Shown: one piece after another, positions 1-12,460 of the stretch
How the letters are laid out: the number at the start of each line of letters is the position of its first letter
How positions within the stretch are numbered: position 1 is the first letter of the stretch
Assembly: GCA_947650285.1 (NCBI GenBank)
Contig: CANTFL010001342.1
Coordinates: 372,001-436,000 of the forward strand
From: Hyaloperonospora brassicae
Taxonomy: Eukaryota > Oomycota > Peronosporomycetes > Peronosporales > Peronosporaceae
DNA length: 64,000 nt
Direction: 5' to 3'
Made by a program: the position numbers and the translations under genes
The notes under the pieces: generated by a model
What the model saw: only the letters and a program-made list of their open reading frames with translations
What the model was told of the DNA's origin: nothing
Databases searched by the model: none

Positions 1-3000
1 GAAGACGTCGAGGGAATAAGTCCCCACGTACTTGAGGAAGAAACTACTTAAGAGGTATTTGCTAATATATTTGGCTCTAAGAAAACTGAGCGGACAAGCC
101 ATCAGCAGCCTGCGTAGACAAGTTTTCAGGAAAATACGAGACGTTGAACGTCTTGGTCCATGTTGGATCAAGCGTAGACGCTTATACGCTTAATCTGATT
201 GTGCCTCCAAAGTTAGCTTCGTACATATCTTTATTGCCAACGCTAGAACCTTAACAGTTCTTGCGCGATCTGCGTTGTGACAAGGTCAATCAGATCTGCA
301 TACTCGTCACAGAGGATGGGTATGTGGCCGATATTCGGTCGGCAACAGTATACGCTGGGAATGAACGGTCATCGATGGACAAAAGTGTCCTCGATGAGAA
401 GACTCGGATTGATCGATACACGTCTCAATTCTGGGAGTCACTTCAGGAAAATACTTTATATAAGGATTTGATCGAATTCAAGGATGTGTTCCCTGAATCC
501 GTACCTTGCGAGTTGCCTAAGGACAAAGGCACTCGACACGAGATCGAGCTCAAACCGGGCTCGAAGTACTGTGTCATGAAGCGGCGGCCACTTCCTCGTG
601 AACAAGTAGTAGCTATCGACAAGTCTTTGCCGATCGCTTTGCAGCGGGCCATGTGCGGGAATCAGCTTCCCCTCACAGCTTTCCGGCCTTCTGTGTGCGA
701 AAGGCAACAAGAGTGTGGCGGATAGTGCACTTATTCAACAAGTTCAATGCTGCAACAGTTCCGTAACAGACGCCGATACCGAGGAAGGACGTCATCATAG
801 ATGGTATGTCTAAGAGTACCAACTAATCGTCCATAATCGTGATGGATGGCTTCTATCAGATCCCCATGCGTGAACGAGACATCGCGTCCATAGCAGTGAG
901 CACTCCCAGCAGTATGCTGTGGGAGTGGCTAGTGATGCCACAGGGGCTGAGCAACGCCCCTGCAACATTCAACAGATGTGTTACAAATCTGTTGAGACCG
1001 GTGCGACATTTCGCACCGAGTTACTTCGACGATGTGTTCGTCCATAGCCGGGATATGGATGGAAGGACGGATGTTGAAGTTTACAGAACACACGTTCTTC
1101 AGGTTCTTCAACTTATGCGCAAGTATAAGTTGTATGCCAACCTCAAGAAGTGTATATTCTAGGATAGCGAAATACCAATTCTTGGGTGCATCGTGGGTAA
1201 ACACGGCGTACGCCCTGATCCCGAAAAGATCAAGGCGATTACCGACTGGTTTGTGACTGTCGATGTCAAGGGACTGAGGAATTCCTTGGGCCAGCGACGT
1301 ACTTGCACAAGTACTCGCGCAACTACGTCGAGATGACTGTTCATCTTTTGTGCTTGCTCAAGAAAAATGTCAAGTGGTCATGGAACGCTAAGTGACAGCG
1401 TTCCTTTGAAGGTATCAAGCAAAGATTGATGCAATTGGCCATAATGGCGATTGCAGATCAGGACCGACCATTCCATTTGGTCTGCGACGCCAGCGATTTC
1501 GCGATCGGCTGCGCGTTGATGCAATTTGACACAGATGGCGCAGAGCACTTCATCTGCTACCAGTCGCGTCAGCTTTCAACCAGCTGAGCAAAGTTATCCA
1601 GTCCATGACAAGAACCACCTTGCCATGAAGTACGCACTGGCTAAGTTCCGCGTTTATCTCTTAGGAGATAGACCTTTCATTGTCTATACGGACCATGCGT
1701 CACTACGCACGGCCGTAAACAGTCCCCACCTCTCGCAACGAATAGCGAGGTGGCTGTCTTTCTTCGCGGAGTAAAACTTCCTTGTCGAGTATAAACCAAG
1801 ATGGCTCAACGTCGTTGCTGATGAGCTATCACGCCATCCCTATTTTGAGCCGGGCTCGCAATCCAACAGTGAGGACAAGCCCACTGTTGCTGCACTTAAA
1901 GCCAGTGTGCCTTCGTCAAGTTTACTTGACGACGAGCGAAAGGCTTACTCAGAGAACAATGATCTTCTGCTGTTGATGGATTATCTGGAAAATTCATCTC
2001 GTAAATACTTGAAAGATTTACCGGCTTTTCACCGTTCCTCTTCGGATCGGTGCACAACTCGCAACGGGTTGCTGTACTATACGGCCGTTGCCGGCGACAC
2101 AACTCGTGTCGTCGTCCCCACTCATAATGATTTGCGCTTAAGCATCATGTATGAGTGTCACGATGCCCCAACAGGCAGGCATCGTGGAAGGAAAAAGTCT
2201 TACCCTCGGTAAGTCGTGACTTTTACTGGCCCCGCCAGTATCAGTTTGTCCGCGAGTACATTCGTGATTAAGAGGTTTGTCAATGGTTGAAGCCTAGTAC
2301 TTCTTTCTGTGCACCTTTACAGCCTCTTCCTGTCCCGGAAGAGTGCTGGCAGTCCGTTTCAATGGACTTCGTCTTCGGATCTTCAAATATGCTTACAAGA
2401 ATAATGGGTTTCTTGTGTTTTTGACCGTTTAAGCAAGACGGCTTATCTTGCTGCAGTTCCAGAGTCGATCAACGCTCACGGGTGTGGGTGTGTCTGTATC
2501 GATACAGTGTTTCGACTTCACGGTTTACCCCGTGAGCTCGTTTCAGACCGTGACCCTCGGTCACGGTAGACTTTTAGCAGCCCATGTTCCGTTCACTCGG
2601 AACGCGGTTGAAGATGTCAACATCTGACCATCCCGAAACAGATGGTCAGAACGAACGTGCCAATCGTGTCTTCGAAGAGGTCCTTCGAGGATACGTTCAC
2701 TTGTTCTGGAGTTGGAGCGAATTCGTACCCATGGTGGAATTCGCCATCAATAATTCGGTGCATGCTTCAACTCAGCATACACCTTTCTTCGTGAATGGCT
2801 TACGCCATCCATTTCTGCCCACCCTGTTAGAGTGTGACTCTTGGATAAGGGGGGACTCGCTCGAGCACATACCGTTCTGGCTCTTGCTCATAATGTGTCG
2901 ACGCTAACTTCATCACGTATGATGCCGATGTCAATCAAGTTGACATCGATGAACAAGATCACCTCAATAATAGCGATGACGCTATTGTTAAATCAAATGA

Positions 3001-4062
3001 TTATGACGATGCTGGTATTATCAGCATCGCCAACGACGACTTCAGCGAGGGTGTCATCATCCTCGCTGATGAACAGAAAGAGTAAAGGACTCTTTCTGCA
3101 GTTCGAGCAAGTTGAACTGAACAAAGCAAGGCCGAGTCAGCAGAAATATATCTGCTGGCTGGTGAAGCAGTGGTCCGTTTAGTGCAGGATTCCATCACTC
3201 ACCAGGTGAACCAGCAGAAACGTAACGCTGACAAGAATGGAAGAGCAAATGTACATTCATTTGTCGCAGGCGACTTAGTCCTACTGTCTACGGTAAACTT
3301 ACCTGGACACGTAGTAACTAACGTGGGCAGCAGCAAACTACTGCCCAAGTACATCGGTCCCTTTCGTGTGCTGCGCCAACAAGGCATCGCAGACACGATC
3401 GAGCTGCCGCCTAGGATTCGTACGTATGTTACGTTTTACGTGGGGCGTCTCCGCCCCTACTGTCAGTACGAGCCCTCTTCCGACGATGAAGATACCCCCC
3501 ACGCTCAAGAACCTCCATCAGACTCTTGCTATCGCGCTCCAGACGATCAGTATGGACGCGTAACGAAGAGACCTCTTCACGCAGTTCGGAGATCTCTTTG
3601 CGAGCTTTCCCCAGCTCTTCGACCAGAGAGCGGACATCACGCTCAGCCTGAAGTTAGGCGAGGGCTTAATCGGCACGATACTTCGCCCGATCAGCCTTTT
3701 GATCCTTGCGGTGTTGCCGCACGGAATTTATCAGAGCTTAGTGCCTGTCACGCTCATGCTCCAAATCCTCGCGCAATTGATCAATTGCGCAATCCATCTC
3801 GTATTGATTGATGTGGTAAGACGAACGACTTGGAGGAGGTTTTTCTTCCTCCTCCACATCCTTTTGTGGACTCAAACGGTGGTAAACGCTTCCTTGTGGA
3901 GCTTATCTAGACTCACCGTGACGATTCTGGATCAAGGACGAGTTACCTTGTCCAGTGTCGGGGGTATTCACCGTCATGCAATAGATGGGAGCCCCGCTCT
4001 CAGCTGATGAAGGATGTGCACGGTCTCGTCGAGCAGTACGATGAGACCCACCCTTTGAAGTA
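1..4062 (+). pseudogene. Gypsy pol remnant of element I (RT, RNase H, integrase, chromodomain)
   Basis: Broken polyprotein. RT motifs lie at about 480-1340, including the active-site box YFDDVFVHS near 1022-1048. RNase H lies at about 1460-1860, with DASDF, HDKN and YTDHASL visible. The integrase HHCC region is near 2150-2290 and the core near 2350-2780, with DRDPR and VEFAINN visible. A GPY/F module (KYIGPFRVL) is near 3346-3375. A chromodomain follows at about 3850-4062, with SYLVQCRGY and WEPRSQL. Many stops and frameshifts interrupt it, for example stops near 1160 and 1392, several shifts between 2200 and 2580, and a TAG inside the chromodomain near 3910. It cannot make a functional polyprotein. 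Confidence 0.88.
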
Positions 4063-5222
4063 GGACCATCGTCAAACGAACGCTCGGCGCGTTCGTAGAG
4101 GGATTGTAAAGTATCAATCTCTTCGTACATCTCGGAATAAATGCGCGCCCTCCAGAACGGCTGATTAGGGAGAAGGGCTTCCCTAGGGGGGCGAACAGAG
4201 TTGTCAATACAACTCTGACATTTATCTCCCCACTAGAGGCAAGTTAAACCTGCCTCTCGAGACAGGCGGTGCACATTACATCGAGCACCGGTTACGGGCT
4301 TCTGTTTAAAATTATTGCGAGCTGCAGTAAGCTTGTCCAGCCAAGTGTCACGGCCAACAGTCTCGACGTTGCCGCTGAAAGAATTCCACGCCTGAACCAA
4401 CGAGAAGTCGTCTCTTGTGTGGTTACCGTGGTACCGTCGGTGTCTGAAAAAGACATCGATGTAAAATTCATGCTCAGTGTGATAATTTCTTGCACTGGGA
4501 TCAAGCACATGGATCATTGACGAGTCAAAGAGTGGGATCCGACAACCCCAGTGGTATAATCATACCACTGTCTCAACTCGCTCAAGGTAGGCATCCATAG
4601 CTTGTTCTCAGGATCAGATCGCAACGCGTTGCGATACTGCTCCTCCTGCGTGGTGCCAACATGAGAGCTAGCACCACGATCGCCGCAATACCTAGTGTTG
4701 CTGCGACTATGGCTACGATGACTCCGCGAAGAGTCATCGACATCGTCATGAGGACATACTTACTCATGTTGCACAATCGCCTCGTACCTATACGAGCGCG
4801 ATCGGTTCGATCCCGGCGACGAGTTGATATACTTGTCGGATGAAACGAACATCTCATGGCGCAAGTCTTTATCGAGACTGCCGCGAGGCGCGGCAGGCGT
4901 CGATTCCTCAACCTCACTGTCGGGCTCTGCGCACGGCTTTGAGTCGGATGGAGAATCCAACCCTCCTAAATAGACCACCTCTATCTCGGGATCTTGGTCC
5001 ATGGGACTACCCCCCCCGCAGCCGAAGCTGCGGGTGAAGAAGCAGCACGTGGATGACTACGTGCTCCTGCAACTACGGGAGTTGCAGGCTGCTTACTGGC
5101 AGCAGCAGGTGACTTGACATCTGCTGCTGAGCCTTAAACAGCTTGTTCTCCGGCTGCACGCATCCGTGCAGCCGCTTCGCTGGCGGCCTTGTTCGCGCAG
5201 CGCATGGACGGACTCTTCATGC
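3640..5222 (-). pseudogene. Remnant of the antisense accessory ORF of element I
   Basis: On the strand opposite to pol, fragments match the 504-codon ORF that is intact in element III (29389-30903). They include an acidic N-terminal part (4760-5002), the central aromatic domain (4233-4517, with FYIDVFFRHRRY) and a serine/arginine-rich stretch (3903-4130). The frame is broken by several shifts. The 3' half lies opposite the chromodomain. Function is unknown. The end coordinates are approximate. Confidence 0.6.
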
Positions 5223-5336
5223 ACTGAAAAGCTGGAATGAGAGAAAAGACCAACAAATGCTCACTTCCCAGAGCGACACGACGGTGGTCACTCTGCCACC
5301 AAACAATCTTGTCACTCACTAGAGTGATTGATGGTT

Positions 5337-5349
5337 AAGGGGGAGGTGA
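5337..5349 (+). other. Polypurine tract of element I
   Basis: The purine-rich run AAGGGGGAGGTGA lies directly before the TGTAACGGG start of the 3' LTR. This is the expected plus-strand priming site of an LTR retrotransposon. Equivalent tracts precede the 3' LTRs of elements III, IV and V. Confidence 0.8.
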
Positions 5350-5792
5350 TGTAACGGGCTACCCCGTTACATAAAAAATGATATTTTTTGTATCAATTTT
5401 GAACATTACCATTTAAATAATGTTCAATTGACATTACTCGTAAGGAGCAAGGTTGAAGGAATATTACCCCAAGAATAATATTTCTTTGATGGGTTGCTCA
5501 ACGTGATGGTTGATGTTCACGGTACATCAACCAGATTGACCACCAATCGCTGCTGGACGCGCGAAATGAGTAGTGATCAAGAAACCCACATAGGATGTTG
5601 TAGTTTAGTATAGTTAGCTCAAGACAAGATGGTTTATTAAGAAACATAAGTATATTATATACAGTTCTGCTTTTTACCTTAGACAGAACTTTCGGGTTCA
5701 GCCTACTTCGCAGCGCTTCCTCAAGCCACCTGTACGTGACGTCGGGTGCACGCAACCTTGTGTCGAGTTGATACAAGGCGTGCCCGGTTACA
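5350..5792 (+). repeat. 3' LTR of element I (443 bp)
   Basis: Starts TGTAACGGG and ends CCCGGTTACA. Just inside the start it has a second copy of the end motif (CCCCGTTACA), so the first 25 or so bases form an inverted repeat. It matches the 3' LTR of element IV (27142-27584) almost base for base. It differs clearly from the 5' LTR of element IV (19352-19842). The right flank is TAGGT. Confidence 0.88.
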
Positions 5793-5844
5793 TAGGTGGC
5801 CAATGCAACCTCAATGCACTTGGCATGTACAATATTACACAAGA

Positions 5845-6243
5845 TGTAGAGGAGCTACACAGCTCCTTAAGTCAGAGGAAGAATTTGACGCTCAACGAGC
5901 AACTTTGGTTCTACGAACCCGAATCAAAGAGTCAAAGAGCTGAGAGAGCTTACGGTCCCTGTCCCAGGGGACCAAACGATTCAAACAATCAATCGCACAG
6001 AGTGCACGAGAAGTAGCTGCCTTAGCAAGGCGTTGCTACCTCCTCAAACGATCACAAGAAGCATCAGAAAGGCACGTGTCTTTTGTTGATCAAAATGACA
6101 GTTGCACTTTATTTCTTCATTTAACCGAAACGATCACCTTAGAACAAAGTAATTAACCTACTCACTTGTGTCCTAAATAAACCTGATAAAAGATCTCGTA
6201 ATCAATTGTTGACAGACATCAGACATCAGTCTTCAACAGTTGA
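5845..6243 (-). repeat. Inverted, truncated LTR of family 2
   Basis: Read on the minus strand, this matches the 3' LTR of element 2 (13354-13846). It includes the LTR end (TGTAGAGGAGCTACAC when read on the plus strand). It is fused directly to a truncated plus-strand LTR of the same family at about 6244, giving a head-to-head pair. A complete version of this minus-strand LTR lies at 27637-28119 beside element IV. The 52 bp between it and element I (5793-5844) are shared with 27585-27636 and hold no recognisable gene. Confidence 0.82.
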
Positions 6244-6603
6244 TATTTACTTTGTTCTACGGTGTTCTTTTAGGTTAAAAGAAGAAATAAAGTGCAATTT
6301 CCATTTTGATCAACAAAAGACATGTGCCTTTCTGAGGCGTCTTGTGATCGTTTGAGGAGGTAGCACCGCCTTGTTAAGGCAGCTACTTCTCGTGCACTCT
6401 GTGCGGTGATTGTTTGAATCGTTTGGCCCCCTGGAACAGGGACCGTAAGCTCTTTGAGCTTGTTGACTCTTTAGGTCGGGTTCGTAGAACTTCTTTTTAG
6501 CTCTCGGAGCTGTTGACTCTTTGAGTCGGGTTCGTAGAACCAAAGTTGCTCGTAAGAGCGTTAAGTCTTCCTCTGACTTAAGGATCTGTGTAGCTCCGCT
6601 ACA
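6244..6603 (+). repeat. Truncated 5' LTR of element 2
   Basis: About 360 bp that align with the right-hand part of the 13354-13846 LTR and end GCTACA before the primer-binding site. About 130 bp of the LTR start are missing and replaced by the inverted LTR copy. An imperfect internal duplication of roughly 45 bp around GTTGACTCTTT and CGGGTTCGTAGAAC occurs near 6465-6540 and is absent from the 3' LTR. Confidence 0.82.
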
Positions 6604-6605
6604 CT

Positions 6606-6616
6606 TGGTAGCACTA
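6606..6616 (+). other. Primer-binding site of element 2 (initiator Met-tRNA type)
   Basis: TGGTAGCACTA begins 2 bp after the 5' LTR. TGGTAGC is complementary to the 3' end usual for initiator methionine tRNA (GCTACCA). The same site follows the 5' LTRs of elements III, IV and V. Confidence 0.7.
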
Positions 6617-6663
6617 GTATTCAATCTACACCTGAGTAGGTAACGACAGATCCTCTGTGACGA

Positions 6664-7696
6664 TGGAGCAATCCACACCCCTCTATTAGGCTCAAAAGGT
6701 CGCGCTTGAGAAGCTGACCGCGGCCGTAGGCCCTGAGTATGTAAGGTTTTTAGCTGCACAAGGTCCCGATGTGCTCAATGCACGAGTCGAGGCCTTCATG
6801 CAGTATGAAACAGCCCTTTTAGGGCAGGTTCAAAACCAAGTAGCGTCGGCTATGCCAACACGCTACGTGGCGATGCCAACTGAAGAGGCTAAGCCTCGTC
6901 CCCTTAGGGTGGACGTTAAACATTACTCCGGGAAGGAGGGGAAAACCTGACCTTCTGGATCCGTGATATTGAGAGGGCCATGATCTCTGGCCTTATCTCA
7001 CTGGAGTATCAGAGGGTCTCGCTGGCCATTTCCAAGCTCGATGGAAGAGCTAGAGAGTGGGCTCTGACATGTGGCACGTCGGTCGACTTGGCCTTTCCCA
7101 CATAAGATTCTCTCAAGTTAGACCTATTGCGAGTTTTCTCGCCGCCTATCCAGGCCTATCGCGTGCGCTCACGCTTCTTGTCTACCCGTCAGGGTAAGAA
7201 TGAGCTAACGGACTATGTCCAGGAGTTGAGAACTCTGATGGCTGCTATGCAGTCTGATCCTCTACCTGAGACAGTCTATGTGACTGTCTTCATGGAAGGT
7301 CTTCGTAATGGCGTTGCCAGAACCGAGGTGTTTCGGGTCCATCCCTCTACTTTTGAGGAGGCTGTTAGCACCGCTCAAAGTGCTGAGCACAACTTCAAGT
7401 CGGCCAGACTTGGTTGGAATGGGTACAACCCAAGATTTGCGAGGGCGACCTGTGCGAGCACCTCGGCTTACTGCAAGCCAGAACCGATGGATCTCAGGAA
7501 TGCTGAAGATGAAGGTGAAGCGGAGATTCATGTTGCAGAGCAACGACAGGAAGTGAGACGCTGTTATATGTGCGGAAGCACTAAACACTTGCATCCCACT
7601 TGTACTTTGCGTAAACAACAACCGACTCCTATGGGTCGAAACCCCAGCCACAACCTGAAACCTGGTATGGCACGGGGAAACGTCGACACCCAGTAG
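6664..7696 (+). pseudogene. gag remnant of element 2
   Basis: A gag-type reading starts at the ATG at 6664 but meets a TAG at codon 9 and a frameshift near 6945. Another stop lies near 7104. The open part (7127-7696) holds the C-terminal half of the capsid-like region and a CCHC zinc knuckle, CYMCGSTKHLHPTC, near 7561-7602, which fits C-x2-C-x4-H-x4-C. Such a protein would package retrotransposon RNA into particles. The copy is dead. Confidence 0.8.
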
Positions 7697-7716
7697 GTGC
7701 GGGGCGCTCTACTGGG

Positions 7717-10700
7717 GTGGAACTGAGCTCTGTTGCTTCTCCACGAGGTAGAGTGAAGCAGGGCTTAACCTCACCGATCTCTGTGCCCGCCAGCACAGAG
7801 CGTGGATACAAGCCTGGCTTGTTAGTCGTCGAGGCGAAAGTTAAAGGCTTTGAGAAGCATTGGTCGATTCTAATCGACTCCGGAGCATCATGCAATAATG
7901 CTCGACGTCGTTCCCTTTAGGGAAGTCAGCGATACGCTGAAGCGCTCAAAGCGCATGAGGGTGATTCAATAACCGTTTGTTTAGCGACTGGTAGTCGCGT
8001 CACAATGTCAAAAGTTCCGTTGAGCTTAAATGTAAAATTATTGGATTTTGACAGCATCGAACGCTGTCTTGTCCTCGATTTGGATTCGAAATACGATCTC
8101 ATTCTGGGTATGGCTTGGATTGAACGCCATGAACCATGGATTGATTGAAGGTCTAAGACCTTAGGCGCCTTGCGCAATGTTCCTTGAGAATCTTTAGTGA
8201 GTCATGAACCCACCTTTGCCAGGCAACAAAAGCGCTATTGGCGCGAGCCATGGACGGAAGATGTCAATGTGCTGGACATTGGTATTTCAGAGTTAATTAA
8301 CTCCAATGTCAATGACATAATATTGAGCGGAGCTCTTTCACCGTATGTGAGGGGAGTTATACTCCGTTGAGTGATACTCATTGTGATACTGAGTCACTGC
8401 ATGCTTCAGGCATGGTTGGCCTAGGGCCGAGACATCAAGAATGTAATTCCTCTGATGTACGTGAAGTGGCACGTGAAATACCACCGAGTGAGGGCGGCCG
8501 AGATGGCACCTCACTGAATGTCGGTAATGACATTGTTGGCGAGAAGCCAGAGTATTCGGGCTAGGCCCGAATGCTATACGTGAAGTGGCACGTGAAATCC
8601 TACCGAGTGAGGGCGGCCGAGGTGGCACCTCACTGAATGTCGGTAATGACATTGTTGGCGAGAAGCCAGAGTGTTCAGGGCTAGGCCTGAATGCTGTACG
8701 TGAAGTGGTACGTGTAAACCCACTGGCTGAAGTGACCGAGTTACGCAACACTTCACCAGATGTCGTTCAAGACATGAGCTCTCGTATAGAGCGTGCTGAG
8801 ATGAATAGCAACCACGGGGGCCCTACTTTCCCGGCCTCTAGGAGGCGTAAGTTTTGTTTGAGGAAACAATCTCAGCGTAGGGTGGCAACTATTAAGCTTT
8901 TAACGTCTAAGAAGTCACGACGTGATAATAGTAATAATACACTATATACACTTGTCAATGGGTTGACTGGCCAAATTGATGGCAATATAAGTCATGAGAC
9001 TCTTCCATCCTTGGATACTCCCTTCGAACTAGACGAAATGTCTGTTGGCGAATTTAGCCAAGCCTTACAGGCAGGAGAATTATCCGAGCTAGTGGTCATT
9101 CGGCCGGATATTGAGGTGAATTCATCCTCGTTATTGGACGAGTCTGTCCTTGAGGACACAAAGGCGGCATTGGATGCCCGTAGTGGATCGTCGATTCTTA
9201 AGGATCCTCTTGATCCGTTCTATCCTTTTGCAAAGGAATTTCAAGACGTGGTGTGTCACAACCCACCGTCCGTCTTGCCTCCCAATAGATGTGTACGTCA
9301 TGAAATTGACTTGGTTCCTGGAACTAAATACTGCGTGACACGGCAGTGGCCTTTACCGAAGGAACAGTGTGACGTCATTGAAGAATTCTTTTGTGCAAAG
9401 CACGCGGCAGGAATGGTACGTGAGAGCAAATCTTTCCATTCCACACCGACTTTGTGTGTCAAAAAGCCCAAGGGGAAGTGGCGCATTTAGATGCTTACAA
9501 TAAGATATATGCGGCCACCATCCCAGCTAAGACACCAATTCCGAGGAAGGATATTCTTCATAACAATATGGTGGGATGTACAATGTACAGTGCGCTCGAC
9601 TTAGTCGATGGTTATTACCAGCGGCTCATGCGAGAAAGCGATATATGACTGACAGCGGTCAGCACGACGAGAGGTATGCTCTGGGAGTGGCTTGTTATTC
9701 CGCAAGGGTTATCAAATGACCCGGCTACGTTCGATCGGCTTGTGACACAATTGTTCAGACCTCACATGGAATATGCACAGACGTACTTCAATGACATCTT
9801 TGTCCATAGTCGTGCTATGAACGGTCGGTCAGATGTGGACAATCACACCGACCATTTACGAGCGGTGCTCGAGTGCATGCGCACGAATCAGTTGTACGCC
9901 AACGCGTCTGATTGCATCTTTGGTTCAGAAGAGATTCCCTTTTTAGGGTGCTTTATTGGTAAGCGAGGCCTTAAAGCGGATCCCGATAAGGTAAAAGCCA
10001 TAGTTGATTGGCCGGTTCCAAAGAACCAAAAGGACTTACGTAAGTGGCTTGGCCTTGCCAATTACTTGCACAAGTACAGTGCGAATTACGCAGATATGGC
10101 TCGGACATTGTCGAATCTCCTTTTTAAGGATGTGGAATGGTGCTGGACTAGCACCGAGCATGATGCTTTCAAGCAGTAAAGAAGAGTCTCCTTCATGCGC
10201 CAATCTTGGCTTTGCCTGATCCTGATCGATCTTTCAGTGTCGTCTGTGACGCATCTGACTTTGCCATAGGCAGCGCTCTGTTACAGACAGATTCTGATGG
10301 ACGGGAACGCGTAATTGCGTTTGAGTATTGGCAGCTGAAGGCTGCAGAAAAGAACTTTCCTGTTCATGACAAATAGCTACTTGCAATGAAATTTGCTCTC
10401 GTCAAATTCAGAGTTCATCTTCTTGGCTCTAAGCCGTTTGTGATCTATACAGATCATGCGTCACTACGCACTGCGACCCAGTCGCCTCACCTCTCTCAGA
10501 GAATGGCTCATTGGCTTTCCTTCTTTGCCGAATACAACTTCGAGGTGAAGTATAAGCCGGGCAGGAAGAATGCTTTGGCTGATGCGTTGTCACGCAGGCG
10601 TGACTATGAGCTTGCTCATGTTACGACTCTGCAGTCGTCGGTCACTGTCCTGATCCGTACGGCATATGCCAAGGATGACCATTGTGTGGCTCTGCTACGT

Positions 10701-12460
10701 GCTCTAGGGAGCGAGGAGTTTAAGGACTCGGAAATAGAATTGTCGGCACGGTTACGTGCGAGGTTACATCGATATTCTATCGATCAGGGCCTGTTGTGAT
10801 ATAGCACGGATGTGGAGGATAATCCTCGCATCGTTGTCCCTCATGATGAGGATTTGAAGTATCGGATCCTCTATGAGGCACATGATACTGCGTTGAGTGG
10901 TCATCTCGGTCGTGAGAAGACCTATGGCTCAGTTTGACAATGCTATTGGTGGCCCAAACTATACAAATGAGTGAGCACATCTGTGCGTACGTGCGAAACG
11001 TGTCATCAAGTGAAACCATCACCTCACGCGGCCGCGCCGCTGGCTAGTTTGCCTATATAAAGAGTGTTGGGAGTCCATCAGTATGGACTTCCTGTTTGGT
11101 TTACCGAAGATTTTGTATGGAAATACGGGTATAGGGTCTTTGTTGACCGTTTGAGCAAGATGGCTTATTTAGCGGCGGTGCCGGATGCCATTGCTGGTGA
11201 GGGTACAGCTACGCTGTTTATCGATCGCGTTTTTCGACAACACGGTTTGCCGTTGGCAATTGTCTCTGATAGAGATCCTCGCTTCACTGGAAAGTTTTGG
11301 AAATCCATCTTCAAGGTGCTCGGCACACGTTTAAACATGTCCACAGCGGATCATCCGTAGACTGATGGTCAAACCGAGCGAGCGAATCGCATCATCGGTG
11401 ACATCTTGCGCAGTTTTTGCGCTGAAGCACCTAAGCGTTGGAGTCCGATGCTCCCTGTCGTTTAGTTTGCGTTGAATAACGCCGTGCATGCCTCCATCGG
11501 CTACACACCGTTTTATGTGAATGGTCTCACACACCCTCGCGTTCCGTTAACGCTACCACTGCTTATTTCAGTGCTTGGTGGGGGGAGGGAGTTGCCGATT
11601 GGCTTGCTGATATCGGCCCTGCTACTGTTCAAATACAGGTAAGCGAGTTTCTCGCAACGCGATTGATCGTCTTACAACATGTGCGTGACGCGCTGGCTGA
11701 TATCCAAGACAAGCAGAAGGAACAAGCTGATGCTAAAGGCAGAGGTTGTATTGAAAGCTATAAGGTCGGAGACCAAGTTCTACTCAATGCTAAAAACCTA
11801 CCTACAAATGTAGTGTCTACTGTCTTCAAGACAAAAATGCAATCGCGCTTCATTGGACCATTTACGGTCGTTGCGAAGAAGGGACTTGCGTATACGCTCA
11901 ATCTTCCGCGCAAACTGCGCACACACCCCGTGTTCTACGTTGGTTTGCTTAAGCCGTATCGGGATCCGTCCCACGTGAACTTGGAGGCGCTTGCGCCGGG
12001 TAGGTTGGCCTTGCCATCGGTTGCTAAATCCGTATCAGGAAGTCAAGCTGAGCCTCCATCCGGGTTTGGCCCAGTTCCAATGCCTAGACACGGGCTCGCA
12101 TCGCGTCAAACGCACTCTGGTTCTTACCCAATGTCTCACGGTGACCACTCATCTCGAATAGCATCTTCTCATGCTCCTCCGTCGGTATACCGACCACCTC
12201 CGACGCTGCTCAATAAGCAAGGGAACCGCCGGTTCCATGTGGAAAGACTTCTGAAAAGACGTCGTCGTCAGGGTCAATACTAGTATCTGGTAAAGTGGCG
12301 AGGGTACCCGGAGTCGGAGAACTTGTGGGAGTTTGAGACACCCCTTCGGCAGGATTGCCCATGCGCCGTTGATGTTTTGAACACCGTGGCAGGGGTCATT
12401 CCTCGACCGAGAGCGCTTCTCACCAATAGTGGTGGAGACAGGTGGGTAGTTGGGCACCGC
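7717..12460 (+). pseudogene. pol remnant of element 2
   Basis: Protease: IDSGAS near 7875-7892. RT: conserved start near 9290 ([13 protein letters not shown]), MLWEWLVIPQGLS near 9675, and the active-site box read as YFNDIFVHS near 9785, where the usual second residue pair YxDD carries Asn. RNase H: about 10240-10620, with YTDHASL. Integrase: zinc-finger region 10870-11010, core with FVDRLSKM and VSDRDPRF, and the catalytic Glu codon replaced by TAG near 11463. GPY/F: near 11850-11950. Chromodomain: about 12195-12345 with YLVKWRGYPE, one TAG just before it. Multiple stops confirm a pseudogene. Confidence 0.87.
8458..8777 (+). repeat. Three tandem ~120-bp units inside pol of element 2
   Basis: Units begin at TACGTGAAGTGG at 8458, 8577 and 8697, a period of 119-120 bp, or 40 codons. 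Units 1 and 2 are nearly identical and differ by one missing base (CGGGCTAGGCC against CAGGGCTAGGCC), which shifts the frame. Unit 3 is diverged. The repeat lies between protease and RT, where the coding sequence looks like an unstructured linker. Confidence 0.8.

Larger units (their letters stand above)
1..5792 (+). mobile_element. Ty3/Gypsy element I, 5'-truncated by the window edge
   Basis: This is the 3' part of an LTR retrotransposon. It enters the window inside the region between protease and reverse transcriptase and ends in a 443-bp 3' LTR. The domain order RT, RNase H, integrase, GPY/F, chromodomain identifies the Ty3/Gypsy chromovirus lineage. A polypurine tract precedes the LTR and the LTR ends in GTTACA. 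The same sequence recurs at 21790-27584 (element IV). The 3' half of the two copies is almost identical, including the same stop codons. The sequence to the right of the LTR (TAGGT, then about 50 bp, then a family-2 LTR) is also shared. The two are therefore copies of one insertion, made by segmental duplication, and not two independent insertions. Confidence 0.9.

Noticed and set aside
4795..4830. GGTTCGATCCC-like stretch as a tRNA T-arm
   Set aside because: No acceptor stem or A-box around it. It lies in the antisense ORF remnant of element I and recurs in element IV for that reason.
8458..8777. Regular repeats as a possible CRISPR-like array
   Set aside because: The units are about 120 bp with no spacers, lie inside pol of a retrotransposon, and the genome is eukaryotic.
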